Part shown: piece by piece, positions 16,344 to 25,000 of the stretch
Layout of the letters: each line of letters begins with the position of its first letter
Numbering within the stretch: position 1 is the stretch's first letter
Origin: CAVVKW01 sp963761705
GTDB taxonomy: Bacteria; Verrucomicrobiota; Verrucomicrobiia; Chthoniobacterales; JAATET01
NCBI GenBank assembly: GCA_963761705.1
Contig: CAVXHK010000003.1
Coordinates: 310,001 to 374,000, forward strand
DNA: 64,000 nucleotides
Direction of reading: 5' to 3'
Notes under the pieces: generated by a model
The model's input: only the letters and a program-made list of their open reading frames with translations
Told to the model about the DNA's origin: nothing
Databases searched by the model: none
Translations under genes and position numbers: made by a program

Positions 16344-17066
16344 CTACCTTCCGGTAGCCAAACGCTCGGCTAGCTTGGCGGGGAGACCGGCGTCGATGAT
16401 GGATCGCTGCGCGGATTCGATGTCGTAGTCGACGCGGCGGAGTTCGATCTCGTGGTTATTGGTGTCGTAGACGCAATACGACGCCCGGTGGTCGCCGTCG
16501 CGGGGTTGGCCGACGCTGCCGACGTTAACGAGAAATTTCTTACCCTGCTGAAGGGTGAGAATGTCGAACGGGACGGTGCGGACGCTGCCGTCGCGGATGT
16601 AGGCCTTGGGCGTGTGGGTGTGGCCGATGAAGCAAACGGCGGTGTGCTGGTAGCTGAAGCTGGCGGCGGCGTCGAGTTGGTTGAAGACGTAGCCCCACTT
16701 GTGCGGGGTATCGAGAGTGGCGTGCACGACGGTGAAGTCCCGGACTTGGCGGTGCATGCGGAGGCCGCGGAGGTAGTCTTTGTCGTCCTCGGTGAGCTGG
16801 CGGCGGGTCCACTGGATGGCTTCTTCGGCGAGGGGGTTGAAGCCTTCGTCGTTGGAGATCATGGACGCTTGTTCGTCGTGGTTGCCCTTGACGACCGGGC
16901 ACTCCAACTGGCGCACGATGTCGAGGCATTCGCGCGGGTGAGCGTTGTAGCCAACGATGTCACCGAGGCAAACGTAGTGGGTGCTGAGCTGGGTGCGGGC
17001 GTCGGAGAGGACGGCCTCGAGGGCGGGGAGGTTGGCGTGGATGTCGCCGAAGATTGCGAAGCGCAT
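16344..17066 (-). CDS. Calcineurin-like metallophosphoesterase
   Basis: The 240-residue protein carries the ordered metallophosphoesterase motifs: GDIHAN at residues 7-12, GDIVGYNAHP, GNHDEQ, and GHTHTP near residue 150. These bind two metals for hydrolysis of phosphomono- or diesters. The NVGSVGQPRDGD signature places it with the YfcE/MJ0936-like branch. The substrate is not predictable. It is cytoplasmic and has no signal peptide. It lies in a leftward block with a TPR protein and an ABC permease upstream; a repeat-filled gap of about 45 bp precedes it. Confidence 0.9.
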   Translation of the reverse strand: MRFAIFGDIHANLPALEAVLSDARTQLSTHYVCLGDIVGYNAHPRECLDIVRQLECPVVKGNHDEQASMISNDEGFNPLAEEAIQWTRRQLTEDDKDYLRGLRMHRQVRDFTVVHATLDTPHKWGYVFNQLDAAASFSYQHTAVCFIGHTHTPKAYIRDGSVRTVPFDILTLQQGKKFLVNVGSVGQPRDGDHRASYCVYDTNNHEIELRRVDYDIESAQRSIIDAGLPAKLAERLATGR

Positions 17067-17070
17067 TTTT

Positions 17071-17108
17071 CGAGTCGGAGGGTCGGAAGGTCTATGAGTC
17101 GGAGGATC
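17071..17108. repeat. GGTCGAA-family intergenic repeat
   Basis: CGAGTCGGAGGGTCGGAAGG followed by TCTATGAGTCGGAGGATC fills the short gap between the phosphoesterase and TPR-protein genes. Confidence 0.65.
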
Positions 17109-17111
17109 TGG

Positions 17112-17921
17112 TCACTCAACTGCGTCCTCTTTTATCCGATCAGCGGGAGGGATTCCGAGATTTTCTTCCAGTTCCTTGAGACGGGAGATGACGGTGGGCT
17201 TGCGTTCGTCCGGGCCGAGATTGTAGACGGCGAGCAGGGCGTCGTAGGCTTCGCGTTCGCTGTCGGGACACTGGTCGAGTTCGTAGGCGGCGAGACGCTT
17301 GACGTAGGCTGGGGCGTCGGGGAACGAGGCAGACTTCGCGTAGGCTTTGGCGGCGGCGCAGTGGTCGCCGGCTCGCTGGGAAAGAAGGAGGCCGAGGCGC
17401 TCGTAGAGGAGGCGGTTGGTGGGGTTGTTCTTAATGCCCTCTTCGAGCATGGAGCGGCCGAGTTCGACGTATTGGCGTTCGCTCCGGATGCGGAGCGCTT
17501 CGCTGGGTTCGGCGGCTTCGTTGTTTCGGGCGTTGATGGCGGCGTTCCACGCCATGTGCCAAGCGCCCATGTCCCAGTAGAGAGTGGAGTGGGGTTGGAG
17601 GGTGGTGACGGTGTCGATGAGGCCGGCCATACGGCCCCACTCGGTGTTTTGCCAGGCGATGTGGGCTTCGATCCAGTCGACAGCGGCGATGAACGAGCGA
17701 AATCCGCTGAGTGCGGCGAGGAAGGAGAGCTGACCGACGCGTGCGCGCAGAGAGAGGTCGAGGGAAGGGGCGGTGAAGCCAGCGGTCATGCGGATCTTTG
17801 CGAGGTTGGTCTGGAGGGGGAGGGCGGTGGCGCCAGCGATGAGGAGGGTGGTAACGACGATGAAAACGCGAAACTTGAAATTGGAAATGCGAAATAATTT
17901 GGCTGCGCGCGGGGGGGTCAT
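17112..17921 (-). CDS. Membrane-anchored TPR-like protein of unknown function
   Basis: The 269-residue protein has one N-terminal membrane anchor (FRVFIVVTTLLIAGATALPLQ) and then helical repeats resembling TPRs (ERQYVELGRSMLEEGIKNNPTNRLLYERLGLLL). It probably projects into the periplasm. Its ATG at 17921 overlaps the stop of the ABC permease (ATGA), so the two are translationally coupled and may function together in export or envelope assembly. I do not recognise a named family. Confidence 0.75.
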   Translation of the reverse strand: MTPPRAAKLFRISNFKFRVFIVVTTLLIAGATALPLQTNLAKIRMTAGFTAPSLDLSLRARVGQLSFLAALSGFRSFIAAVDWIEAHIAWQNTEWGRMAGLIDTVTTLQPHSTLYWDMGAWHMAWNAAINARNNEAAEPSEALRIRSERQYVELGRSMLEEGIKNNPTNRLLYERLGLLLSQRAGDHCAAAKAYAKSASFPDAPAYVKRLAAYELDQCPDSEREAYDALLAVYNLGPDERKPTVISRLKELEENLGIPPADRIKEDAVE

Positions 17922-18808
17922 AGCTCGCGGTTGGTGAACAGAAAGGTCGCTAGGGCGTAGTAGACGGCGACGTAGAAGGTGGCGAGGCCGGCGCTTTGGA
18001 GGAAGAGGCTGATCGGAATCTGCAGGCCGCCGACGATCTGGTCGTTGAAGCTGAAGGCTCCGAGATCGGGGAAGATGAGGGCGATGATGGCGAGAAGGAT
18101 TTTGGTCCACCACTGCGCGACCTGGCCTTCGAGCCAATACTCGCGGGCGGTGGATTGAAGGTGGCCGATGAAGTAAACGGCGATCGAGATGAACATCGCG
18201 AAGATGCTGGAGGTCGCGAACGTGCTGACGAAGAGCGTGAACGCGGCGAGGACGAGCGCCTTCGCGAAAATCATCACAATGCCAGGAAAGAGATTTGCGT
18301 TGAAGGTGGAGGCACGGATTTGGTCGAGGGCGCGGGTCAGTTCTTCGGGGGCGATGTCGCCAGCCTGGCGAGTTGCCTCGGCGAGGACGGTGCTCTCGCG
18401 CAGCCAGAGGACGGTGAGGAAGAGAGCGGACATCACGGCGATGGTGATGGCGAGGAGGAGGGCGATGCCAAGGAGCTTGCCGGCGAGGTATTCGAACCTT
18501 GGAACGGGTTTCGCGAGGATGGTGTAGATGGTCCGGTCCTCGAGATCCTTGGGGATGAGCATTGCTGTCGCGAGGATCGCGATGAGGGCAGTGAAGATCG
18601 ACATCGCACCGAGGGCGACGTCTTTGAGCATCTGGAACTCCTCCTCGAAGCTGAGCTGCGCCATGAAGACGGAGTTGCCGATGACGAGGAGGGCGAAGAT
18701 GAGGAGAAAGTAGAAAATTTTGAGCCGGGTTAGTTCGGTGAGCGTGTTGAGAGCGAGTGTGAAGATGCGGGCCGGTGAAAATAGGGGGGGGCTGGGGCGT
18801 GAGTTCAT
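17918..18808 (-). CDS. ABC-2 type transporter permease
   Basis: The 296-residue protein has about six membrane segments. It also has the ABC-2 permease traits IPKDLEDRTIYTILAKPVPRFEYLAGKLLG (permease coupling region) and FTLALNTLTELTRLKIFYFLLIF at the start. Such permeases pair with an ATPase to export lipids, polysaccharides or drugs. No ATPase gene is adjacent in this window. ATG 18808 (MNSRPSPP) was chosen over an upstream extension. Coupled downstream to the TPR-like gene. Confidence 0.85.
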   Translation of the reverse strand: MNSRPSPPLFSPARIFTLALNTLTELTRLKIFYFLLIFALLVIGNSVFMAQLSFEEEFQMLKDVALGAMSIFTALIAILATAMLIPKDLEDRTIYTILAKPVPRFEYLAGKLLGIALLLAITIAVMSALFLTVLWLRESTVLAEATRQAGDIAPEELTRALDQIRASTFNANLFPGIVMIFAKALVLAAFTLFVSTFATSSIFAMFISIAVYFIGHLQSTAREYWLEGQVAQWWTKILLAIIALIFPDLGAFSFNDQIVGGLQIPISLFLQSAGLATFYVAVYYALATFLFTNREL

Positions 18809-18824
18809 GGGACCGATGGGAGGA

Positions 18825-19575
18825 CTATACGCGAGCGGGGAAGCGGGTGCCAGCGTCCTGACCCGCAAGGGCTGCGGCGATGCGGCCGGGTTGGCGGCCG
18901 TCGGCGACGACGGTGGTGATGCCGGCGGTGACGGCGATCTTTACGGCGGTGAGCTTAGCTCCCATGCCGCCGACAGAGTTCGGACCCTTTTCGGAGGTAA
19001 CCAGGGCGAAGGCCGCGTCGATGTCTTCGATGAGCGGGACGCGAACGCCTTTGTCCATGACGCCGTCAGAGGCGGTGAGGATGACGAGCACGTCGGCCTC
19101 GGCCAGGATCGCGACTTCGGCGGAGAGGTGGTCGTTGTCGCCAAAGGAGAGTTCCTGAGTCGCGACTGAATCGTTCTCGTTGATGATCGGGAGAATGGCG
19201 GGATGGACCAGGAGGCGAAGCAGCGTGTTCTGAGCGTTGACGCGACGGCTGCGGCTGTCGATGTCGGCGTGGGTGAGGAGGAGTTGCGCGGCTTTGATCC
19301 CGTGATCGCGGAGACACGTGTCCCACGTTCGGATGAGGTGGGGCTGGCCGACGGCGGCGCAGGCCTGCTTGCCGGGGAGGTCAGCGGGGCGAGCGGTGAG
19401 CTTCGAGGGCGGAGAGTCCGGCGGTCACGGCTCCGCTGCTGACCAGGATGCAGGAATGACCTTCGGCGACGAGGTCAGCAAATTCGCTGGAGAGGCGCTT
19501 AAATTGCTCGAGGTCGAGCGTGCGGCCTTCGGCGTGGGTGAGGACACCGGTGCCGAGTTTGATGACGATGCGCAT
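18825..19575 (-). pseudogene. proB: Glutamate 5-kinase without PUA domain, frameshifted
   Basis: ProB phosphorylates glutamate as the first step of proline synthesis. Reading across one break gives a complete amino-acid-kinase domain of about 249 residues: MRIVIKLGTGVLTH, LVSSGAVTAGLSAL, LPGKQACAAVGQPHLI, PIINENDSV, LSFGDNDHLSAEVA and NSVGGMGAKLTA. The break is one extra C in CCCC (plus-strand GGGG 19386-19389), after which the first half stops. The C-terminal PUA domain of E. coli ProB is absent, as in short ProB forms. Because proline synthesis is normally conserved, a consensus error is as likely as real loss. Confidence 0.85.
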
Positions 19576-19583
19576 TGGTTTCT

Positions 19584-19618
19584 GGTCGAAAGGTCTGACG
19601 GTCGGAGGTCGGAAAGTC
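19584..19618. repeat. GGTCGAA-family repeat between holB and proB
   Basis: GGTCGAAAGGTCTGACGGTC followed by GGAGGTCGGAAAGTC occupies the gap and runs into the holB stop codon. Confidence 0.75.
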
Positions 19619-20576
19619 AATTTGCCGCGAAGACGCGGAGGAAGCCGGCTTCGACGGCGACTTGCTCGTAGACGCTGGAGTTGAGGTCGGAGGTCATCGT
19701 TTCGAGAGCACGGATGCGACGGAGAAGTGCGCGGGTCTGGAGCTTCGAAGCCGTCTCGTGTTGGGCGGGGCGGTCGGCGATGGGCGGGGCTCCGTGCTGG
19801 ATGCGGAGCGCATCCGTGAACCAATTGGTGACGGTCTGGAGGAGATCGGCGCGGCGGCGGAGGACGGCGGCTTCGGTGAGGGCCTTGATCTGATCCTCTC
19901 GTTCGTCCAGCCAGGCTCCGTCGGTGGTGTTTTTGTAGTGCTTTTGGTCGTCTTTGTAGGCGGCGAGAAATTCGCCGCGGATCGTCTCGCGTTCGGCGTT
20001 GAGAATGTCCAGGAAGGTGCGGGCGAGCCGGAAGCCGTCGCCAACGGGGGAGGCCGGGTTGCGCGTGATGGCTTCGAGAGCATCGAGAAGGTCGATCTCG
20101 GCGGGTGTCGACTCGGGCGGTGCGCCCGGCCGGAGAGCGACGACGATGCAACGGGAGATGATCGTGTCCAGGAGGGCCCCGGGGACGGAAGACGTGAGAA
20201 AGAGGTGGCTGCCGGCGGGGGGTTCTTCGAGCGTTTTGAGAAAGGCATTGGCGGCCTGGGGCTGGAGGCGGTCGGCTTCGCGAATGACGGCGATCTTGGC
20301 TCCGCCCGCCGTCGCGCCTGAGCGGATGGCGCGTTCGAGGCGGCGGATTGGCTCGATGAGGATCCGGCGTGATCTGGACTCCGGCTCGGCGAGGTGGAAA
20401 TCGGGATGGCTGAAGGCGTCGGCGGGCGCGACGTCGAGGATGCGCGAGGCGAGCTGCTGGAGGATCTCGTTTTTCCCGCTGCCGCGGGGGCCGGTGAGAA
20501 GGTAGGCGTGCGCGAGGCGTCCGGCGTCGTGGGCCTCGGTGAGGCGGGCGAGGGCGTCGGTGTGCAGAAAGGCCAT
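19617..20576 (-). CDS. holB: DNA polymerase III subunit delta'
   Basis: The clamp-loader delta' subunit is an AAA+ protein that helps open the sliding clamp. The 319-residue product has a P-loop (LTGPRGSGKNE, Lys35), a degenerate Walker-B region (IAVIREADRLQPQAANAFLKTLEEPP) and the sensor SRC motif (TIISRCIVVAL), typical of DnaX/HolB proteins. The zinc-binding Cys residues of some delta'/gamma proteins are absent. It lies upstream of proB in the same direction, with a 41-bp repeat-filled gap. Confidence 0.9.
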   Translation of the reverse strand: MAFLHTDALARLTEAHDAGRLAHAYLLTGPRGSGKNEILQQLASRILDVAPADAFSHPDFHLAEPESRSRRILIEPIRRLERAIRSGATAGGAKIAVIREADRLQPQAANAFLKTLEEPPAGSHLFLTSSVPGALLDTIISRCIVVALRPGAPPESTPAEIDLLDALEAITRNPASPVGDGFRLARTFLDILNAERETIRGEFLAAYKDDQKHYKNTTDGAWLDEREDQIKALTEAAVLRRRADLLQTVTNWFTDALRIQHGAPPIADRPAQHETASKLQTRALLRRIRALETMTSDLNSSVYEQVAVEAGFLRVFAAN

Positions 20577-20709
20577 TGCGAAGGTCCGCAGGATTTCAAA
20601 TCGAGGGCGGGATGGCCATTTTTGATTTCAGCGGACCGTTCATGGTCGTGCGTCATAGATGGTGGTGGGGTTTGTGTTCGATCGGGGTTTGTGCGTTTTG
20701 TAGCGGATT

Positions 20710-21441
20710 ATGTCGTTGGAGAAGTTTGATCCGGGGGTGATCCACCGGAAGGCGGATGAATTCGAGAGTGCGGAGTTGGTGGAGATCCTGCGGTGGACGT
20801 GGGAGACCTACGGCGACCGGGCGGCGATCGGGACGAGCTTTCAGGGGGCCGGGCTGGTGGTTGCGCACACGGCTTACGAGAACGGGTTTCGGTTCCCGAT
20901 GTTCACCATCGATACGGGGCTGCTTTTCCCGGAGACGATGGAATTGAAAGCGAAGTTGGAAGCGAGATTTGGGATCGAGATCGAGTCCCTGCACCCGGAG
21001 CAGACGGTAGCGGAGCAGGCCGAAGAGCACGGGCCGGAGTTGTGGAATCGCTACCCCGACCTCTGCTGCACGATGCGCAAGGTGATCCCGTTGCAAAATA
21101 AATTGGGCAAGCTGGACGGTTGGATCACCGGCTTGCGGCGGCAGCAGTCGGATGAGCGGGAGAGCACGAAGATCTTGGAACTCTACAAGTTTGACGTGCT
21201 GCACGACCGGCGGATTCTCAAGGTCAACCCGATGTGCAACTGGTCACGAGATGGCGTGCAGGCTTACCTCAAACAGAACGACATCCCCGTGAATCCTCTG
21301 CTGTCGCAGGGCTATCGGAGCATCGGTTGCGTGCCGTGCACCCGGCCGGTCGCCGAGGGGCAGAACGAACGGGCGGGTCGTTGGACTGGTTTCGACAAGG
21401 CGGAGTGTGGGATCCACACGTTCCTTGGGGATAATATCTAG
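20710..21441 (+). CDS. cysH: Adenylyl-sulfate (APS/PAPS) reductase
   Basis: CysH reduces activated sulfate to sulfite in assimilation. The 243-residue protein has the PP-loop fold (AAIGTSFQGAGLVVAH), the DTGLLFPET segment, and the four cluster cysteines: Cys119-Cys120 in DLCCTMRK, and Cys207 and Cys210 in GCVPCTRP. The catalytic Cys233 lies in KAECGIH. The CC...CxxC set indicates the 4Fe-4S form, which usually uses APS. It stands alone with no sulfite reductase nearby, but methionine genes metX/metY and mtnP occur later in the window. Confidence 0.96.
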   Translation: MSLEKFDPGVIHRKADEFESAELVEILRWTWETYGDRAAIGTSFQGAGLVVAHTAYENGFRFPMFTIDTGLLFPETMELKAKLEARFGIEIESLHPEQTVAEQAEEHGPELWNRYPDLCCTMRKVIPLQNKLGKLDGWITGLRRQQSDERESTKILELYKFDVLHDRRILKVNPMCNWSRDGVQAYLKQNDIPVNPLLSQGYRSIGCVPCTRPVAEGQNERAGRWTGFDKAECGIHTFLGDNI

Positions 21442-21503
21442 CGGCGAGGAGACGTCTGGGGAGAATGCCAGGGCGCGGATGAAGATCAGCTCCCTACCCG
21501 TTG

Positions 21504-21939
21504 CTAGGCGCTTGGCTGGAGGTTCGAGCCATTTTTGACGAGCTGGTCGAGGAGGTCGGTCTTCTGGCCACGGAGAAACTTGAGGAAGCTCGATGCGGGC
21601 CGTGGCCGCTTCGACGCCGTTCTCCTGAAGTTGCGTGAGCAGCTGGTCAAACATCATGCGGCGACGGGCACCGGCTGGCGTCGTGTCCCGGCGGTCGGAG
21701 CAGAAGGTGGCGATGGTCGATCCGCACACACAATTCCGGTACATCGCCACTTGCTGCATGGTATCGCCGGTGTCGTAGCCCATGAGTCCGGTGCCGCCGC
21801 CGCTCACGGGGTTCGTGCGATCAACGAAAGCTTCCAGGCTGGGGTAGACCGTGTTGCACCGGGGGCAAGTCTTCGGGTACTCGGTCTCCAACATGGCCAG
21901 GAGGCCTTCATAGATGGAGTTGGTCAAGGAATCGGACAT
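21504..21939 (-). pseudogene. Small zinc-ribbon-like conserved protein, frameshifted near the C-terminus
   Basis: The N-terminal half reads MSDSLTNSIYEGLLAMLE, then CPRCNTVYPSLEAF and NCVCGSTIATFCSDRRD, giving Cys pairs that may bind a metal. After RIEL the frame becomes unnatural. Removing one C (plus-strand GG 21584-21585) gives KFLRGQKTDLLDQLVKNG and a stop at 21504, for a protein of about 144 residues. Left unrepaired, the frame runs on into cysH in antisense. The function is unknown. Confidence 0.65.
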
Positions 21940-22050
21940 GGGAGTCGGCTGACACCGCAGAGGCGCTGAAATGATACGACGGATCAGCGCAAATCAAAGT
22001 GTTGAATTCCCTTTGCATCCACGCTTGTTTCCTCACACGCAGCAGAACTC

Positions 22051-23172
22051 ATGCAGGAACTCTCAAATTTTCCCCTCGAAAGTCAAAAGATGGAGATTAT
22101 CGGACGGCTGGCGACCTCGGTGATTCACGATCTGAACAACCTGCTGACACTCGTCCAGCTCAACGCCGCGCTCTTGGAGCAGGGGAACATGCCCAACGAG
22201 GAGGTGGTCGACATCGCCGGGAAGATCGGGCAAGCCTGCACGCGATCGTCGGATCTGACGCGAAAAGTTCTCGATCTGGCGCGGCGTCGCGAGCTGGTGC
22301 ACCATCGCTTCGACGTTGGTGCGGTGGTCCGCAAGCACACGGATTTGGTGACGACCTTTGTCTCGAATCGCGCAGATTTGTCGTTGGCCGTTCATGGTTC
22401 CGACCTCTGGGTCGTGGGCGATCCGGGAGAGATCGAGCAAGTTGTGCTTAATCTCATTCTCAACGCCGCCGACGCGATGACGAAACGGGGGCAGGTTCAG
22501 GTGGAATGTCGGGAGATTGGCGGCGAGTCCGGATCGATCGAAATCTCGGTGAGCGACAATGGCTCGGGCATCCCGGACGAAATGAAGTCGCAGATCTTCG
22601 AGCCGTTGTTCACGACGAAAGCGAATGGTCAGGGGACGGGAATGGGCTTGTTCACGGTGCGGCGGGTGATCGAGCGCCACGGTGGTGAGGTGACGGTCGA
22701 GAGCGAGGTCGGGAAGGGGAGCCGCTTCAGCGTGAGGCTGCCGCGGGTGCTGGGTGGCAATGGGGCGGTGGCGACCGCCGATCCTGAAAGGAGCCGCGGG
22801 GGGTCGCTGGAAGGACGTCGGCTCCTGCTCGTTGAAGACGATCCCGGGATCCGCGAGTTGGCACGAAAAATCCTGGTGAGCGCGGGGCTGAGGGTCGTGG
22901 CCGTGGCAGATGGTGCGGCGGCTTTGGCGGAGTGGGCGCGGCAGCGCGGCGACATTGACATGTTGCTGACGGATCTGGTGTTGCCCGGCGATCTTTCCGG
23001 TCGCGACATCGCGATCGAGATGCAGCGAGACCGACCGGCGCTGCCGGTGCTCTACGTGAGTGGTTTCGCCGACGATGGCGACGAGCACCCCTACCTCACT
23101 CCGGAGAACTTCTTGCGGAAGCCCTTCAGCCCAGACGCTCTCCGGCGCTCGATCTCGTCGGCGCTGGTCTAG
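22051..23172 (+). CDS. Hybrid histidine kinase (HisKA-HATPase-REC)
   Basis: The 373-residue soluble protein lacks a sensor domain. It begins with a HisKA helix bearing the phospho-accepting His26 (ATSVIHDLNNLL). It continues with an ATPase domain (NLILNAADAM N-box, DNGSGIP G1, FTTKANGQGTGMGL F/G2) and ends with a receiver domain (LLVEDDPGIRE, phospho-Asp in LLTDLVLPG, KPFS lysine). It resembles NtrB-type hybrid kinases whose input comes from a partner. A receiver-only protein is encoded convergently next to it. Confidence 0.93.
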   Translation: MQELSNFPLESQKMEIIGRLATSVIHDLNNLLTLVQLNAALLEQGNMPNEEVVDIAGKIGQACTRSSDLTRKVLDLARRRELVHHRFDVGAVVRKHTDLVTTFVSNRADLSLAVHGSDLWVVGDPGEIEQVVLNLILNAADAMTKRGQVQVECREIGGESGSIEISVSDNGSGIPDEMKSQIFEPLFTTKANGQGTGMGLFTVRRVIERHGGEVTVESEVGKGSRFSVRLPRVLGGNGAVATADPERSRGGSLEGRRLLLVEDDPGIRELARKILVSAGLRVVAVADGAAALAEWARQRGDIDMLLTDLVLPGDLSGRDIAIEMQRDRPALPVLYVSGFADDGDEHPYLTPENFLRKPFSPDALRRSISSALV

Positions 23173-23173
23173 C

Positions 23174-23240
23174 GAACCGCTGGCGCCGAGCTTCCCGTGA
23201 ACCTCGGCGGCGTGACGCGCAAGCGCGATCTGAGCGGTTC
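23174..23240. terminator. Long imperfect hairpin between convergent signalling genes
   Basis: Outer arms GAACCGCT (23174-23181) and AGCGGTTC (23233-23240) enclose inner arms CGCCGAG (23184-23190) and CTCGGCG (23203-23209). It sits directly after the kinase stop and may act as a bidirectional terminator, although no T-run is seen. Confidence 0.5.
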
Positions 23241-23266
23241 ACAGAAGCGCCGCTCCAAACCGCCGA

Positions 23267-23662
23267 CTACCCGATTGAAGTCACTTCTTCCGATCGCACG
23301 CGGGCGGCTTCGAGGGTCTGTTGGAGATCTTGGATGCTGAGCGGCTTCTCGAGAACCTTGAGGATGTCGAGTTCGGCGGCGCGCTTGGCGTCGATCATGT
23401 TCGGCCAACCGCTGAAGATAATGATCGGAATCTTGATGCCGGCCGAGCGGAGTTCGGCGGCGACGGTGAGGCCATTGCGGGTCGAGTGCGGATTGCCGTC
23501 CATGGCGTAGTCGATGAGCAAGACGGAGACCTTTTCGGCGACGATTCTCTTCGCCAGATCGTCCGCGCTGGTGGAGTGAATCGCCTCCCAGTTACCTTGT
23601 TGGGCGATGCGACTGATAATCTCCCCAACGGGCCCTTGGTCGTCCACGACGAGTAGTTTCAT
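23267..23662 (-). CDS. Single-domain response regulator
   Basis: The 131-residue protein is only a receiver domain, with acidic pocket Asp7-Asp8, phospho-acceptor Asp51 (LLIDYAMDG), Ser84 (IIIFSGWP) and Lys106 (VLEKPLS). No output domain is present, so it probably acts as a phosphate shuttle or by protein contact, possibly with the hybrid kinase encoded convergently. A separate promoter is expected. Confidence 0.93.
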   Translation of the reverse strand: MKLLVVDDQGPVGEIISRIAQQGNWEAIHSTSADDLAKRIVAEKVSVLLIDYAMDGNPHSTRNGLTVAAELRSAGIKIPIIIFSGWPNMIDAKRAAELDILKVLEKPLSIQDLQQTLEAARVRSEEVTSIG

Positions 23663-23690
23663 GGATCAAGGGAATGCACTATGCCGCGAG

Positions 23691-23714
23691 CCCCCGCAAG
23701 GAAATCCGCGGGGG
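23691..23714. other. GC-rich hairpin between receiver gene and rmuC
   Basis: CCCCCGC (23691-23697) pairs with GCGGGGG (23708-23714) around AAGGAAATCC. It lies in the divergent promoter region of the receiver gene and rmuC. Its role is unknown. Confidence 0.45.
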
Positions 23715-23775
23715 CGCGCGGTGTGAAACAGTTTGGTTTCGCGTGGTTTGGGTTTCTGGTTAGCGTGCACCTCGG

Positions 23776-24996
23776 ATGACGGTGGATCTCGAGGTGGCGT
23801 TTTGGACGGCGGTGGGCCTGGCGGTGCTGATCGGTGTCGTGGCGGTCGTGCTGGGGGCGAAGTTGAGCGCAGCCCAATCGCGCATCGCCTGGTTGGAGGG
23901 CCTCATGGAAGCTGAGCGGATCGGGGCGGCGGAGAAACTCGCGCTGGTCGAAGGAGCGAGGCAGCGGCTTTCGGAGGAATTTCGCGCCGTCTCGGCGACG
24001 GCGCTGGCCGACAATAATCGGCGTTTCCTGGAGTTAGCGCGCGGGGATTTTGACCAAAAGCGGGAGGCGGTGGATGCAGTGATCCGGCCGATGCGCGAGC
24101 AGATGGAGCGCTTCGGCGAGGCGGTGCGATCGCTGGAAAGCGACCGCGTCGAGGCTTACACTGCGCTCCGCGAGCAAGTGAACGCGATGGCGGCGGGGCA
24201 GACTCAGCTGCGCACCGAGACGGGCAACCTCGTGCGCGCGCTCCACGCTCCCGCGACGCGGGGGAGGTGGGGCGAGATCACGCTCCGGCGGGTCGTCGAG
24301 CTGGTCGGGATGCAGCGGCACTGCGACTTCACCGAGCAGGCTTCGGTCGATGGCGAGGCGGGGAGGTTGCGGCCGGATCTGATCGTGAACCTGCCCGGGG
24401 GCAAGTCGGTGGTGGTGGATTCGAAGGTTGCACTCGAGGCTTACCTGGACGCGCTGGAAGCCGTCGACGACGCGGAGCGGGCGGAGCAATTGCGCCGTCA
24501 CGCACGGCAAACGCGGCGGCACGTCGAACAGCTGGCGGGGAAGGCGTATTGGTCGCAATTTGAGGATTCGCCGGAGATCGTCGTGATGTTCATGCCGCTG
24601 GAGACGGCCTTCAGCGCCGCGATCGAGCACGATCCGGGATTGATCGAATGGGCGGTCGAGCGGCGGGTGATCCCGGCTTCGCCGATGACGTTGATCGCGC
24701 TGCTGCAGGCGGTGCATTACGGCTGGAAGCAGGATCGGATGAGTGACAACGCGCGATTAATCGGCGAGGTGGGCCGGGATTTGCACGATCGGCTGGGGAC
24801 GTTTGCCGAGCATCTCGCGAAAGTCGGGCGGGGATTGACGGGCGCGACGGAATCTTACAACCGAGCGGTTGGGAGTCTCGAGCGGATGGTGCTGCCGAAG
24901 GCGCGGCAACTGAAGGAACTGGGGGCTGCGTCGGGTGGGGTCGAGGTCGAGAGTCCGGCGGCCGTCGACGTGGCGGCGCGGGCTAGGGGGGAGTGA
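23776..24996 (+). CDS. rmuC: DNA recombination protein RmuC homologue
   Basis: The 406-residue protein has an N-terminal membrane anchor (VAFWTAVGLAVLIGVVAVVLGA) and a long coiled coil. The RmuC nuclease-like core follows: RGRWGEITLRRVVELVGM, RPDLIVNLPGGKSVVVDSKV, and VVMFMPLETAFSAAI. RmuC limits inversions at short inverted repeats and has a PD-(D/E)xK-related fold. It is monocistronic between divergent and convergent neighbours. Confidence 0.95.
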   Translation: MTVDLEVAFWTAVGLAVLIGVVAVVLGAKLSAAQSRIAWLEGLMEAERIGAAEKLALVEGARQRLSEEFRAVSATALADNNRRFLELARGDFDQKREAVDAVIRPMREQMERFGEAVRSLESDRVEAYTALREQVNAMAAGQTQLRTETGNLVRALHAPATRGRWGEITLRRVVELVGMQRHCDFTEQASVDGEAGRLRPDLIVNLPGGKSVVVDSKVALEAYLDALEAVDDAERAEQLRRHARQTRRHVEQLAGKAYWSQFEDSPEIVVMFMPLETAFSAAIEHDPGLIEWAVERRVIPASPMTLIALLQAVHYGWKQDRMSDNARLIGEVGRDLHDRLGTFAEHLAKVGRGLTGATESYNRAVGSLERMVLPKARQLKELGAASGGVEVESPAAVDVAARARGE

Positions 24997-25000
24997 GGCC

